Shown piece by piece: positions 33,941-44,806 of a stretch of 64,000 nucleotides of DNA (positions within the stretch are counted from its first letter, which is position 1; each line of letters opens with the position of its first letter). The stretch is from Phycomyces blakesleeanus NRRL 1555(-). Its lineage: Eukaryota; Mucoromycota; Mucoromycetes; Mucorales; Phycomycetaceae. The stretch spans positions 527,545-591,544 of the forward strand of contig NW_017265147.1 of the NCBI RefSeq assembly GCF_001638985.1. Direction: 5' to 3'. The translations under genes were made by a program, and so were the position numbers. The notes beneath the pieces are model-generated. The model made no database searches, was not told the origin of the DNA, and worked only from the letters and a program-made list of their open reading frames with translations.

Positions 33941-35902
33941 TTACTCACTAAAAACAAAGCAATACGTTTATCAATAAGGTGGGTCTGTGTTCAATAAAAC
34001 AAAATACTTACGTAAAGATAAAAAGGTTGTTTGTAGCTGCCACAGCAATGGAGTTTTCATGAGGATGCCACGACGCGTGAAGGATCTTTTTACTAAAGTC
34101 CATCGAGTCATTCAACATCCCGTTCTTGGCACCACCTCGTGCCATGGAAAGCTTGTTCTTGGCTGATCCAAGGCGTTTAGCCTTGAACGCATTTTTATCT
34201 GCCTCAAGAGCAATATCAGTCTTGCCCTCGCGGTCATAGATATGGAATGTGTTGCTGTAAGATCCTGTGAGAACAGATCTATATAGAAAAAAAGTCACCC
34301 GCAGAAATAAATGATCCTATACTATACATTTCGAAAATCATATACTTACTGCCCATCCGCACTAAAGTTACATTCGAACTTATCAAAAATACAGTCGTTC
34401 TCATACAGATCACACAACTTGTTTCTCAGTTGATCGTGAATCTGGATAGTTTGGACAGGTCGGTTATCCATGTTGATATCCCAAATCTTTAGAGTAAGGT
34501 AATCTCTTGAAAGAATATATCGACCATCCTGACTAAACTTAACATCTGATACAGATGAAATAATCTCGGAAAAGAAAGATCTGTTGGCAGGATCCTCTGC
34601 TTCTTCAAATACTACTCGAGTGTCAAATAGCTGTCTCAAATTTGCCGCACATGTTATTCGCTTTAGTTTTACCTTTAGCGTGTTGATCACACAATGCAGA
34701 TTGACGCATATCACTCAGCTTAATAGAACCTTTACTAGAGCTGTACATAAAAACATTGCATTGCAAAGGATGAAATTCTGCTGCAGTAATGACCTCAGTG
34801 AGCTCCTCCATATTAGCAGGTTTAATGTCCACAATATCTATTCAAATACATATCTATTAATTAATTCGATTTTAAAACACATTTCCTTATTTCTTACTGA
34901 AACTCTGATCAGAAATATCCATATTCCATAAGTTAATCCTCAGGTCGTCTGCTGACAAATAAGTCTCGCCGTCCGAATTTGTTGATATAGAGTTAATATG
35001 GTACGCATGGGCTATAAAAGCATACATAAAAAGTTAGCTCTTTATATCAGTATATGTTTCTCTCTCTCTCTTTCGTTTACCATATCTTACCATTTGCATA
35101 GACTTTACGTGGCACAGCAGCCACAATAGTATCCCGATGTGTAAGCTTAGGAACTCTCAAAGCGGGCTGAGGAGCGTCAGGTGCTACTGGACTCTCAGAT
35201 ACAACCCGAAGAGATTTCTCAAAAACCTTCCAAAGCTTGATTGTTTTGTCTGCAAACCCAATGGTCATGGATCAGCTACCATTAACTCTCAAGATCAAGA
35301 TATATACAATCTTTTCTTGTTGTATTACCATTGGTTGACAGTAAGAAATGTGCCGAGTTTTGTCTCTTGCACCATTTGATCTTGTTGATTTTCTCTTCAA
35401 TCTCTAAACTCTTAAGATAATCAAATTCGGCTTCATGCGACTGAAACTCAGTATGGAATTTATATTCGCACCCCTTTTTCTAAATACCAAAGGAATCATA
35501 AATCTTCAGATTAAATGATACATAAACAAAACAGCAATAAATAATAACAATAACAATAATAACTTACACTTTCATTGCGTTCAAACAATACAACTCTTCC
35601 TCCTTTGTCACCGGTGGCTAAATAGTCTCCGGTTGGATCAAATTCGACCGTAGTAATAATATCAGCTATAAAAACCAAACAGTTAGACCATCATAATATG
35701 CATCTCCTGTATAATTTTATCTTATTTCTACATCTGATTTTCCTGACAATGACGACATAGTAGAAAAAGATGATGCAAGTCTATCCTACTAAGTTGTATG
35801 TCACTCTTAAAATCTATGGCATTTATTACCTTCTGTAATGTCGTCTGAGTCTCCCTTGTCGCCAAAGCATTGGGCAAACTTCCAGTTGTGGTCTTCACTC
35901 AT
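33941..35902 (-). CDS. CDC55: PP2A regulatory subunit B (B55/Cdc55), WD40 protein
   Basis: B55 subunits direct the PP2A catalytic dimer to substrates in mitosis and morphogenesis. Exons in order: 35830-35902, 35568-35665, 35329-35479, 35091-35249, 34898-35011, 34673-34837, 34350-34611, 34012-34278, 33941-33947; 431 residues. Recognisable blocks: [120 protein letters not shown] and [20 protein letters not shown]. This is a seven-bladed propeller. The last coding exon is only 7 bases (one base plus GAG TAA). The acceptor of exon 7 is a GAGTAG NAGNAG; both choices keep frame. Confidence 0.93.
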
Positions 35903-36028
35903 TGTGTTGTTAAAGTATGTATTTTATGTTATTGTACACCGATAGAAAGTCTCTAGGGATGGGCGCTCCTGAAAAATATTCTAGCTTGCGAGCGAGGGGA
36001 AAACGTGCGTTGAATGTCCGCCTCACAA
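35903..36028. other. CDC55 upstream region
   Basis: Only about 126 bases separate the CDC55 start from the inserted TIR element. No motif was identified. Confidence 0.4.
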
Positions 36029-37352
36029 GGGGAACCTTACGGACAGCCTGGCGGGACAGCCTGGCGGGACAGCCTGGGCATTAATTTTAGGGAGACGACA
36101 TTTCATGGTGGGTGGCGACATTTTGATTCTACCGGACCACAAATAGTGACCTTTTTGCTGGCATGAAATAACTCTATCTGGTTCCTAAAGATACAAAATA
36201 TTCATAAATATTTTCTTTTGTGCTTTGCAAAAAAAAACAATAAGTAGATGGGGATTACCTACCAGTTGGTACTGCCAGACTCTGGGAATATACGGTGGTG
36301 AAAGAAAGAGAAAATCATGATACGCGTAAGAAGCCCAATGAATAGTAAAATATTTAACAAGATTGTGCCACACTTTAATGGCAGCAGCTCCTTGTAATTT
36401 CATGCATAACTTACTATTGATGTAGTGTATTTGTGATGAATTATTATTATTTCTTTATTCTCAAGTCTAAATTCAGGACTACTAATTGAATATATAGGAT
36501 TTGTTTTTCGTATGAGACAGTATTTTACTATTAAGCTGCCAAAATACAGGCTGTGTCTCTTAAAATAATGGGATTTAGGTGCCTGAGGAGAGATTAATAA
36601 ACACAAAGTGTAGGGACAAAGTAGTAATGTTAATACATACAATGAATATATTAGGGGGTTTCATTATATCTTCGGATAGAAATTCAGATTAGGATTCGGG
36701 CAGCGGGGATTTAATTAATTAAATTATTGGCTGAGAAGAATTTGAATAGAATTAAAATGTGTAGATTTAATCCAAAGGAAAAAGCTTTCGGATTGAAACT
36801 GAGGATTGCTCATTTTGACGTCTTGGAATACTTAAAGCAAAACTTTATGAACTTATTTGCCTGTTTTACATATTTCTATCTTATATACCAGCTCTTATAA
36901 AAAACTCCCAATATAAGCGATAGAAAATGACTTAATTGCTTCTAATAAAATATCAGGTACAAGAATAAGACGATTAATTAAAAAGGGGGACTCAATAATT
37001 GACATTTTATACTCACTTTCATTGGCTACAGGTTTAAAGCCCGATGTAAGAATCCTATCTGAATATCTATCCAAAGAGATAATGAAACCCCCTACTGTGT
37101 TTTTTCAGGACACGCCATTTTGCCCCGAAGGATTAGAGAAAGACACTGGGTCCCGGACATGTAGTCAGAATTGATTAGTCCGGGTAGATAGAAATATCGT
37201 ATCCCACCAAGAAACGTCGTCCCCGTAAGATTGCTGCAAAGTCTGGCCCCCAACCCAAAAAAATGCGTGTAACCACGAAATATTAATTATGAGTGACGTT
37301 GCATACGTTTAGACTGTCCAGGCTGTCCTGTCAGGCTGTCCGTAAGGTTTCC
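36029..37352. mobile_element. Non-autonomous TIR transposon, 1324 bp, carrying a nested element
   Basis: The left end GGGGAACCTTACGGACAGCC and the right end (reverse complement) GGAAACCTTACGGACAGCC form matching terminal inverted repeats. Subterminal 13-bp repeats (GGACAGCCTGGCG) occur three times on the left (36041-36079) and twice, inverted, on the right (37320-37341). The flanks are GCCTCACAA (36020-36028) and GTCTCACAA (37353-37361), an 8/9 match that fits a 9-bp target duplication, as made by MULE-type transposases. Alternatively a TA-bounded element of 36040-37342 could be drawn. No transposase frame was recognised. Without the nested 439-bp element it would be about 885 bp. It occupies the CDC55-CBF5 divergent intergenic space. 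Confidence 0.75.
36654..37092. mobile_element. Nested MITE, 439 bp, TA target duplication
   Basis: The left end GGGGGTTTCATTATATCTTC and the right end (reverse complement) GGGGGTTTCATTATCTCTTT begin inverted repeats of about 45 bases that continue GGATAGAAATTCAGAT / GGATAGATATTCAGAT. TA lies directly outside both ends (36652-36653 and 37093-37094), the hallmark of Tc1/mariner-type insertion. There is no coding content. It lies inside the 36029-37352 element, so it inserted later. Confidence 0.85.
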
Positions 37353-37361
37353 GTCTCACAA

Positions 37362-37840
37362 CAGGGTATCCGACGTCATTCGAACGCTTTAATCCATCCA
37401 ATCACAATCTTTTGAATCCTTTTTCATGCTTCATTGCTACAACTCTTCTCTTAAGAGGTGACTGTGGTTGTGTAACAGTACCCAGGATATAATTGGAAGA
37501 TCCAAAAAACGAGTGCGCTGGCATGGCAATGATGATTCTTAGTATTTTAGACTTACTGTCTATTTTCCCATAATAATTCTTCTTATGTTACGGGAGAGAC
37601 ATTTATAGAGTATGATAATGCATTAATTATCCCGTCACTCTTTATAGTGTAGGCTTCATTATATTATCAAAATGATTGGCTAATGACACTTGCTTGCCAG
37701 TCACCGCTCATTCTGGAGTGCTCGAAGAGGAGCCTGAAAGCAGTCATTGTGGCTTGGGCCACCGAAAAATTCCTTCACAGGCTGAAAAGGGACCAAGTTG
37801 CCCGTCTGTCAAACTTTTGTATTTTCCAGACAATTGCGAC
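37362..37840 (+). promoter_or_regulatory. CBF5 upstream region
   Basis: Contains the promoter and leader of CBF5. The coding frame of CBF5 stays open upstream to about 37676 but has no ATG there, so the leader is taken as non-coding. No specific motif was recognised. Confidence 0.4.
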
Positions 37841-39567
37841 ATGGCTGACGAAACAGTGATCAAGCCAACAGCCGTGACACCTGCCATTGACACCTCAAAG
37901 TGGCCTCTTCTTTTGAAGGTAAAATTAAACAAAGAAACAAAACAGAAAAACAGGTCTGACAGGTGGATCGCCTCAATAGAACTACGATCAGCTCAATGTC
38001 CGTACTGGTCATTACACACCCATCCCCAATGGTTGTTCTCCTTTGAAACGCCCTCTTAACGATTACGTTCGTTATGGTGTCATCAACCTTGACAAGGTAG
38101 GCTTTCTTTCTTTCTTTTTTTAAGAAAATGATAATAAATTATAATCGTGTCGTTTGAGTATAATAAGCTTACTCAATAATATCAATTAGCCTGCCAACCC
38201 TTCCTCTCACGAAGTTGTTGCCTGGGTTCGTCGTATCCTCCGTGTGGAGAAGACTGGCCACAGTGGAACTTTGGACCCCAAGGTTACCGGCTGCTTGATT
38301 GTCTGTGTTGATCGTGCTACCCGCCTTGTTAAGTCCCAGCAAGGTGCTGGTAAGGAGTATGTGTGCGTTCTCCGTCTTCACGAGGCTCTTGAGAGCGAAA
38401 AGAAGTTGTCACAGGTAAACCATCAAGAATTGAGAGTTAGAGTTATTTAATATAATTTTTACGATTTGGATGTGTTTATTAATTTTATGGGGTTTTGTGT
38501 TTGATTTTTTTAGGCTATTGAGACCCTTACTGGTGCTCTCTTCCAACGCCCTCCTCTTATCTCTGCTGTCAAGCGTCAGTTGCGTGTCCGTACCGTTCAC
38601 GAGAGCAAGCTCCTCGAATTCGATAACGACCGTCACTTGGCTGTATTCTGGGCCAGCTGTGAAGCTGGTACTTATATGCGTACTCTCTGTGTACATTTGG
38701 GTCTCTTGTTGGGCGTTGGTGGCCACATGCAGGAGCTCCGTCGTGTGCGCTCTGGTGCCATGTCTGAGAACGTAAGTTGATCATATAATTTTTTTAAAAA
38801 AATATAGAGCGGAATATTAACTGGGATATTCTTTTTTACAGGATGAGATCGTCACAATGCACGATGTCATGGATGCTCAGTGGTTGTTTGACAACAATAA
38901 GGACGAGTCTTACCTCCGTCGCGTTGTCCGTCCTCTCGAGACTCTCTTGACTGGTTACAAGCGTGTCGTTGTTAAGGACAGTGCCGTAAACGCTGTCTGC
39001 TACGGTGCCAAGCTGATGATTCCCGGTCTCTTGCGTTACGAGAGCGGTATTGAGGTCAACGAGGAGATCGTCCTTATGACCACCAAGGGTGAAGCTATTG
39101 CTCTTGCCTACGCACAAATGACCACTGCTGTTATGGCTACTTGTGACCACGGTGTTGTTGCAAAGGTCAAGCGTGTCATTATGGAGCGCGACACATACCC
39201 CCGCCGCTGGGGACTTGGCCCCGTTGCCTTGGCCAAGAAGAAGCTCAAGTCTGATGGTAAGCTCGACAAGTTCGGTCGTGTCACTGACGAAACCCCCGAA
39301 GTCTGGAAGACTGCCTACGTTGACTACACCAATAACCCCGATGGCAAGGACCTTGCTCCTGCTTTCGGCAAGCCTTCCGAGGCTGCCGTCGCTGCCGCCG
39401 GTATTGCACCCAAGATTACTGCTGTTCAGGTCGCAAACAAGGACTCCACGAAGTCCTTGAAGCGTGTTGCTGAGGATGAGGATTCTTCTGAGCCCAAGAA
39501 GGCCAAGAAGGAGAAGAAGGAGAAGAAGGAAAAGAAGGAGAAGAAGGAGAAGAAGAGCAAGGATTAA
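37841..39567 (+). CDS. CBF5: H/ACA snoRNP pseudouridine synthase Cbf5/dyskerin
   Basis: Cbf5 is the catalytic subunit of H/ACA snoRNPs, converting uridine to pseudouridine in rRNA and snRNA in the nucleolus. Exons: 37841-37918, 37980-38096, 38190-38414, 38514-38771, 38842-39567; 467 residues. Every intron is phase 0. The TruB-type catalytic motif [13 protein letters not shown] has the nucleophile Asp94 (yeast Asp95). [17 protein letters not shown] and [20 protein letters not shown] are core blocks. The PUA domain (about 300-380) includes [20 protein letters not shown]. The tail is a lysine-rich run of KKEK units, as in other Cbf5 and dyskerin proteins. Codons are strongly biased to C- or G-ending synonyms (GTC, CGT, AAG, CTC), unlike neighbouring genes, which fits high expression. 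Confidence 0.96.
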
Positions 39568-41253
39568 TAAACAGGAAACAAAATATTGGAAAGTAACCGT
39601 TTGTAAATCGCATAAAATGAAAGATGTAATAAAATTTAACCAGCATTTGTAAATCTCAATTTTTTTTTTAACAAAAAAAGAAGTCTATTTGCTCAGACTA
39701 ACAGAATGAATATTCTGAACGAAAAAAAAAATTAAAATTAAAAGGAGTCTGTAACCCTAACCCATGGATCAAAATATTCAAATATCGATCTGTATTATAT
39801 AAAGCACTAAGCTTGGTTTTTATTGGGTATAAACCTATACACTTACTGGTAATAGAAGAAGACTTATCTTTAGCGTCTTTTTATTTTGTGTGTATGAGCG
39901 TATACTTAGATGGAGTCCAAGGAAAGTGTGCCTTGGGCCTATATTTTGCAAGAGAAAAAAAAAACTTGTATAATTAAAAATCTCTGTGTCTATCTCAAGT
40001 AAATCTTGAGCTAAATTTAAGATGAAATTCATAAAAAAAAAGGAAAGTTTATGAAAAATATTATTATCTTTTAATTTAGAATAGCTTTCACAGCCTTTCG
40101 TCTACAGTTAAAAGCACAATAACAAGAGATGTAAAATTTGGAACCATGAGAAATTTAGAAGATAAAGCTTATTGCTCCAGTTAAAATACATTAAAGGAAA
40201 AGGCTGTGAAAATTGAAAGATTGAAATATATATGGGTAAAATGCCTCAACATAAAAAGAACGAGTGTTTCGCGACGACAAGTTCTATTTGAACACCGTTG
40301 AGAGACATCTGTCAAAAGAGGATGTATAGTAACACAGGCGGCTTGTTTGGCCGAGAGTACTCTTTAGCAAGAAATTAAAACATAATAAATAAATGAAAAA
40401 TAAAGGCGAGTTAGGAGCTTAACTACCCCTCCTCACAAGATATAGGTAGCAATTTTATACTGCTATATTCTGATAGGCACACAATTACACTGTGAGTTAT
40501 CTTTCTTATTATTGTTGGCTGTATAAGACTTGAGATATGCTATTTTATGTACCAATGCCTATTCATCACGTGACAGCAAATTCCGATACACTTTAAAGAT
40601 ATGAAAAAAGAAAAGTAACATTGTCTTTTACAAAGAAAAAAAAAGTAACAAGCGAATAGCAAATAATACAAATATATATATATATATATATATATAAAAC
40701 AAATAAGCAAATGTCATCAGTATCACGCCACATCGTACAATCTAATGCTACACGACAATCCCATATAGTCAAAACTACACCAGGCGACCCAAAATATCCA
40801 TATCTGTATAAGAGATCAAAACTAGTTCTTTGCAGCAGTATCTTTGCCAAGCAATTTTGATACATTATAGAAGATAGCAATATTCTATTTGACTGATTCT
40901 TACACTTTTTTTTATCATAGCTTTTAAATTTATTTTTTTTAGATTGTTTTAAAAAAAACAAATATCCAACAAACTTTCAAGGGGTTTGTACCATGAAAAA
41001 TCTTCTGGGATACCAAACATTAATAATCTTAAAGACGAAGACCGTCTTCTAGGTATATCATACAACCACTCGACATTGGTGAATCAAATCGGCGCCCTTG
41101 TTTATCGCTCTTTTTCCGTTAGTGGTTGGGAGAACTTATGGTCCGAATGTCCCACCCTTAAGTATGTATTGTCCGTCCTTGACTTTCATTTGAAAGGATA
41201 TAAGAAACAGCGCAGACATTTCAATCCAATTCACATCGCTCTTTCTTTTTTTT
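39568..41253. other. AT-rich intergenic region between CBF5 and TRK
   Basis: 1.7 kb with no coding signal apart from short chance frames. It holds a (TA)n tract at 40674-40696. An open frame at 40986-41306 overlaps the TRK start in another frame and is regarded as chance or leader sequence. Confidence 0.5.
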
Positions 41254-44044
41254 ATGTGGAAGTTTTGGAAATCCATAAAACACTTTCTAAAGTGGCTTTG
41301 GGTTGAGAAAATACGCTTCCTTGAATTACATTATATATATTTCACCCTTCTCATATTCATCACATCTGCATTCTATTACTTCCAGCCCGACAACAAATGG
41401 AGTTATGTTGATGCGTTGTTTACCGCAACCTCTGGTGCAACAAACACCGGCCTCAACGTTATACGCATGTCAGATATGAGCACGTACCAAGTTCTCGTAC
41501 TCTACTTTACGTCGTTTCTAGGCTCTCATGTAACCATTTCGCTTATAATTCTTTATATTCGAAAACACTTCTTTTCAATCCGTTTCGATGATATGATCAA
41601 GTTCAATCGTCAACGTCAACGCGAAGAACGAAATAAGAGAAGATTCGAACGTTCAATTCTTGATCTCGAACGTGGTGTAAAGAAAGAATACCGTGAAAGA
41701 GCTATGACTGCCATGCCAGGTTTGAAGCGTCGAATGTCCATCTTCACCCCTAACATAACAGAATTGGAGAACGAAAAGGCTGCTAACGAGCAAGCTAAGC
41801 TCGGAAGACACAGGAGCTGCTCAGTTGATTTTAACGTCAGTAGTCCACCCTCAAAGAAGGTTCAAGATCAACTTGATAAATTCAAAAAGACTCGAGACAA
41901 ATACTTGGATGCCCACAAAAAACGCCGTATGTCTCTTGCTCCAGAAACTCTCAACACTCCAAACGATGAAGATAGCAATCGGACAAGAAATAGCCGGGGA
42001 ACTTCCGACAGTGCAATGGCAATAATGAAACCTCGATCTTTAAATATAAATACCACACCTAATAACAATTTGGATCAGTCTAATGATCAGAATGGAGAGC
42101 CAGTATTGACATCATCTCCAACTGAAATAAATTCAGTTGACATTCCGGAATCACGAAATCCGGAAAATATTCCGAGTACCTCTCAGCCTGACAATGTCGA
42201 TCCCAGGGACACATCTACTCCACCTCCACGAACTGCAATCAATTTTGATAACAACTTGAACAAAAAACGTGTTGACGCCCGTAAAAAATATAACAGACAA
42301 AATGAAATCGACGAAAAGTTTGTTGGCGAACGCCTAAAGTCTCTTGTAACCTCCGAACCCCATGTTCCTGATACGGCGCATATACTGTACAATGCTTATG
42401 AAGAAAATCAAGCTATTAAGAAACTGATGAGTGAAACTATTGACAAAAGTCAGCTGACCCGTGAACAGCGCTATAAAATCGGTGGAGCTGAATACCGTGC
42501 AATTGATATGTTGACTCGTTTGGTGCCTCTGTATTATATTGGCTTCATTATTGGCTTTGGTTTCATTTTTCGAATCTACATAGCCGCATCAGCATATGCT
42601 CGCAATGTTCTTGAAACCTCGAACGGTAACGGGCCCGTTAATCCTTGGCTGTTTTCATTCTTTCTCTCTATTTCGGCCTTTAACAACCTTGGTCTGAGTC
42701 TGGTAGACGCAAGCATGGTTCCGTTCCAAAACGCGCCGTTTCCGCTTATTATGGCTGCATTCTTGGTGCTTATAGGCAATACGGCCTATGCTTTAATGCT
42801 TCGTTTTATCATTTGGTCCTTCAAAAAATGTACACCTCCGTCGTACGTTATGCTTCGTGAAACATTACACTATTTGCTTGAACATCCCCGAAGATGTTAT
42901 ACAACTTTATTTCCAGCTACACAGACGCGTTGGCTATTGCTTGTATTGATTGCAATTACTGTGGCTGAAATCGGAAGTTTCCTTGCTCTTAATTATTGGC
43001 TTCCAGTATTGAATGGAATTCCGTGGGCTTCCCGTGTTTTAGATGGCATCTTTCAATCTATTGCAACCCGAAGCGGTATGTTATCTAGTCTGTACGACTA
43101 TTCCAATTTTCTAAATCTTATTTTGTTTCATAGCTGGTTTCAGTGTAGTGAGTTTGATCGACCTCAACCCGGGCACGCAACTGGTGTATATTATTGCTAT
43201 GTATATTAGTGTTTACCCTGTCGCAATATCCATGCGTAACAGTAACGTTTACCAGGTAATTAAGAGATATACGATAGGAATTGACTTTTTTTAAATGTTT
43301 TGCACGACCAAGTTTATTTTGGAAACAATAGGTAGATCAACTCAATCTTTCTTTCTTTTTTTAAAAAAAAATTTAAATCTTTAGGAGCGTGCACTGGGTA
43401 TATTTCATCATGAACAGGAAGATCAAGAAGGGGAAAACGAAGAGTATAAGCCAGAGACATTCTCCAAGATAATCAAACTCGATCGTCATCCAACTATCAA
43501 TAGCGTGTTAACTAACTCGCGAAAGGTGATCCGTAGTCCCGACTTTTTTGTAATGACACAGATTCAGCGACAGCTTACAAACGAAATTTGTTGGTTGATT
43601 GCTGGTGTCTTCTTGGTGTGTGTAATTGAATCAGGACCAATTATGGACCCATCGCCGATAACCTTTTTGACCATACTTTACGAGTGTGTTTCTGCATTTG
43701 GTAACGTTGGTGCCTCTGTTGGCTTCCCAGGGACTACTCCTTCTCAGTCAGCCGAGTACCGTACCCTCAGTAAACTTGTTATTATGGTACTTATGTATCG
43801 AGGCCGACACAGAGGTAAAAGAGTGGAAAAATACAACTAAACTATATATTTCCAAATTTACTAAAACAAATACTCTAATTTTTCTTTAGGACTTCCGGCG
43901 GCCATTGATCGCGCTGTACTACTTCCATCCGAACAAATGGAAGAGAATGAAATAAAAGAACAAGAGATGAAGCGACGAAATACCGTTTTATCCCAAGGAA
44001 TTGGTGCCAACCATTTTGTTTATAACCGCCAGAAAACTAACTAG
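41254..44044 (+). CDS. TRK1: Trk-type potassium transporter
   Basis: Plasma-membrane K+ uptake protein of the Trk/HKT family. Exons: 41254-43075, 43134-43255, 43385-43814, 43890-44044; 842 residues. Four pore-loop signatures are visible: TSGATNTGLNVI, LSISAFNNLGLSL, SIATRSAGFSVVSL (made by splicing exon 1 to exon 2) and CVSAFGNVGASVGFPG. Each has the filter glycine. Transmembrane helices flank these loops, starting with YIYFTLLIFITSAFYYF. Between the first and second pore units lies a hydrophilic loop of roughly 280 residues rich in Arg, Asn and Ser, like the long loop of yeast Trk1. The start is the first ATG that begins the conserved N-terminus; the pyrimidine-rich leader lies just before it. 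Confidence 0.93.
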
Positions 44045-44806
44045 CATTTAAAACAGTTGATATATTCCTTGGCTTAGATATACCTAATTATATAATTATA
44101 CCGCACATTTATTTATTATATCTATTTTGAAAAAGCCTTATTGGCGTTTCATACAATGGATATCCCATTTCACAAAGTATAATACATTCTATTTTCTACA
44201 TACACCATAAAACGCAATAATACAACATTTTATTTCAGCATATTTGTATATTAAAAGTTTGTGCTTCACAGGTTTTCTAGTAACCTTATACCAAACTTTT
44301 TTTTGAAAAGTTTAGAATTTTCTTTGTACACTATTTTCGCTAGTGTTTTGTACATAAAAATAAATATCAAAGCTCATTTGATAGACAAAAAAGCAACGAA
44401 GACAAGGCCCAAGTGCCAGTGATAATCTTTTATTTAAACAGCAAAAAAAAAAGTATTACAGAAATTAAAGGTAGAAAGATTAATAATTTTATCTTGATGA
44501 GCCTGCTAGCAAAAGTTTCCTTTAATATACTGAATAATATATTCAAGTAAAGCTTTAAAAGATAGATTATCAATTGTGGCTGCTAGAGTCTGATACACTT
44601 TTAATAAAATTAACCAATCTACGTTTAATTGCACGACAATTTAAATATAATCACTATAGATTTTCTTATACTTTTAACATACGTATGGCATCAATTGGTT
44701 CCTACAATGAATGACCATCTTTAATTCTTGGAGCAATACAACTCAATTTTACAAGCTACTTTCACAGTATTTACAGATTTATTGAATATGATTTGTAATA
44801 AGCATA
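44045..44806. other. Convergent intergenic region
   Basis: 762 bases of AT-rich sequence between the convergent TRK and SMP/C2 genes. AATAAA-like signals are present; no gene was seen. Confidence 0.5.

Noticed and set aside
36185..36642. Two minus-strand frames of 72 and 80 codons inside the TIR element, considered as transposase
   Set aside because: No HTH, DDE or zinc-knuckle motif is visible, and the frames lie in degenerate AT-rich sequence.
37676..37840. N-terminal extension of CBF5 by 55 codons
   Set aside because: The frame is open but lacks an ATG; MADETV at 37841 matches the usual Cbf5 start.
38415..38513. H/ACA or C/D snoRNA inside a CBF5 intron
   Set aside because: The intron is about 99 bases but no convincing box C/D or ACA motif pair was seen.
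40986..41306. 106-codon frame before and overlapping the TRK start
   Set aside because: It overlaps the TRK N-terminus in a different frame and has no family signal; more likely leader sequence.
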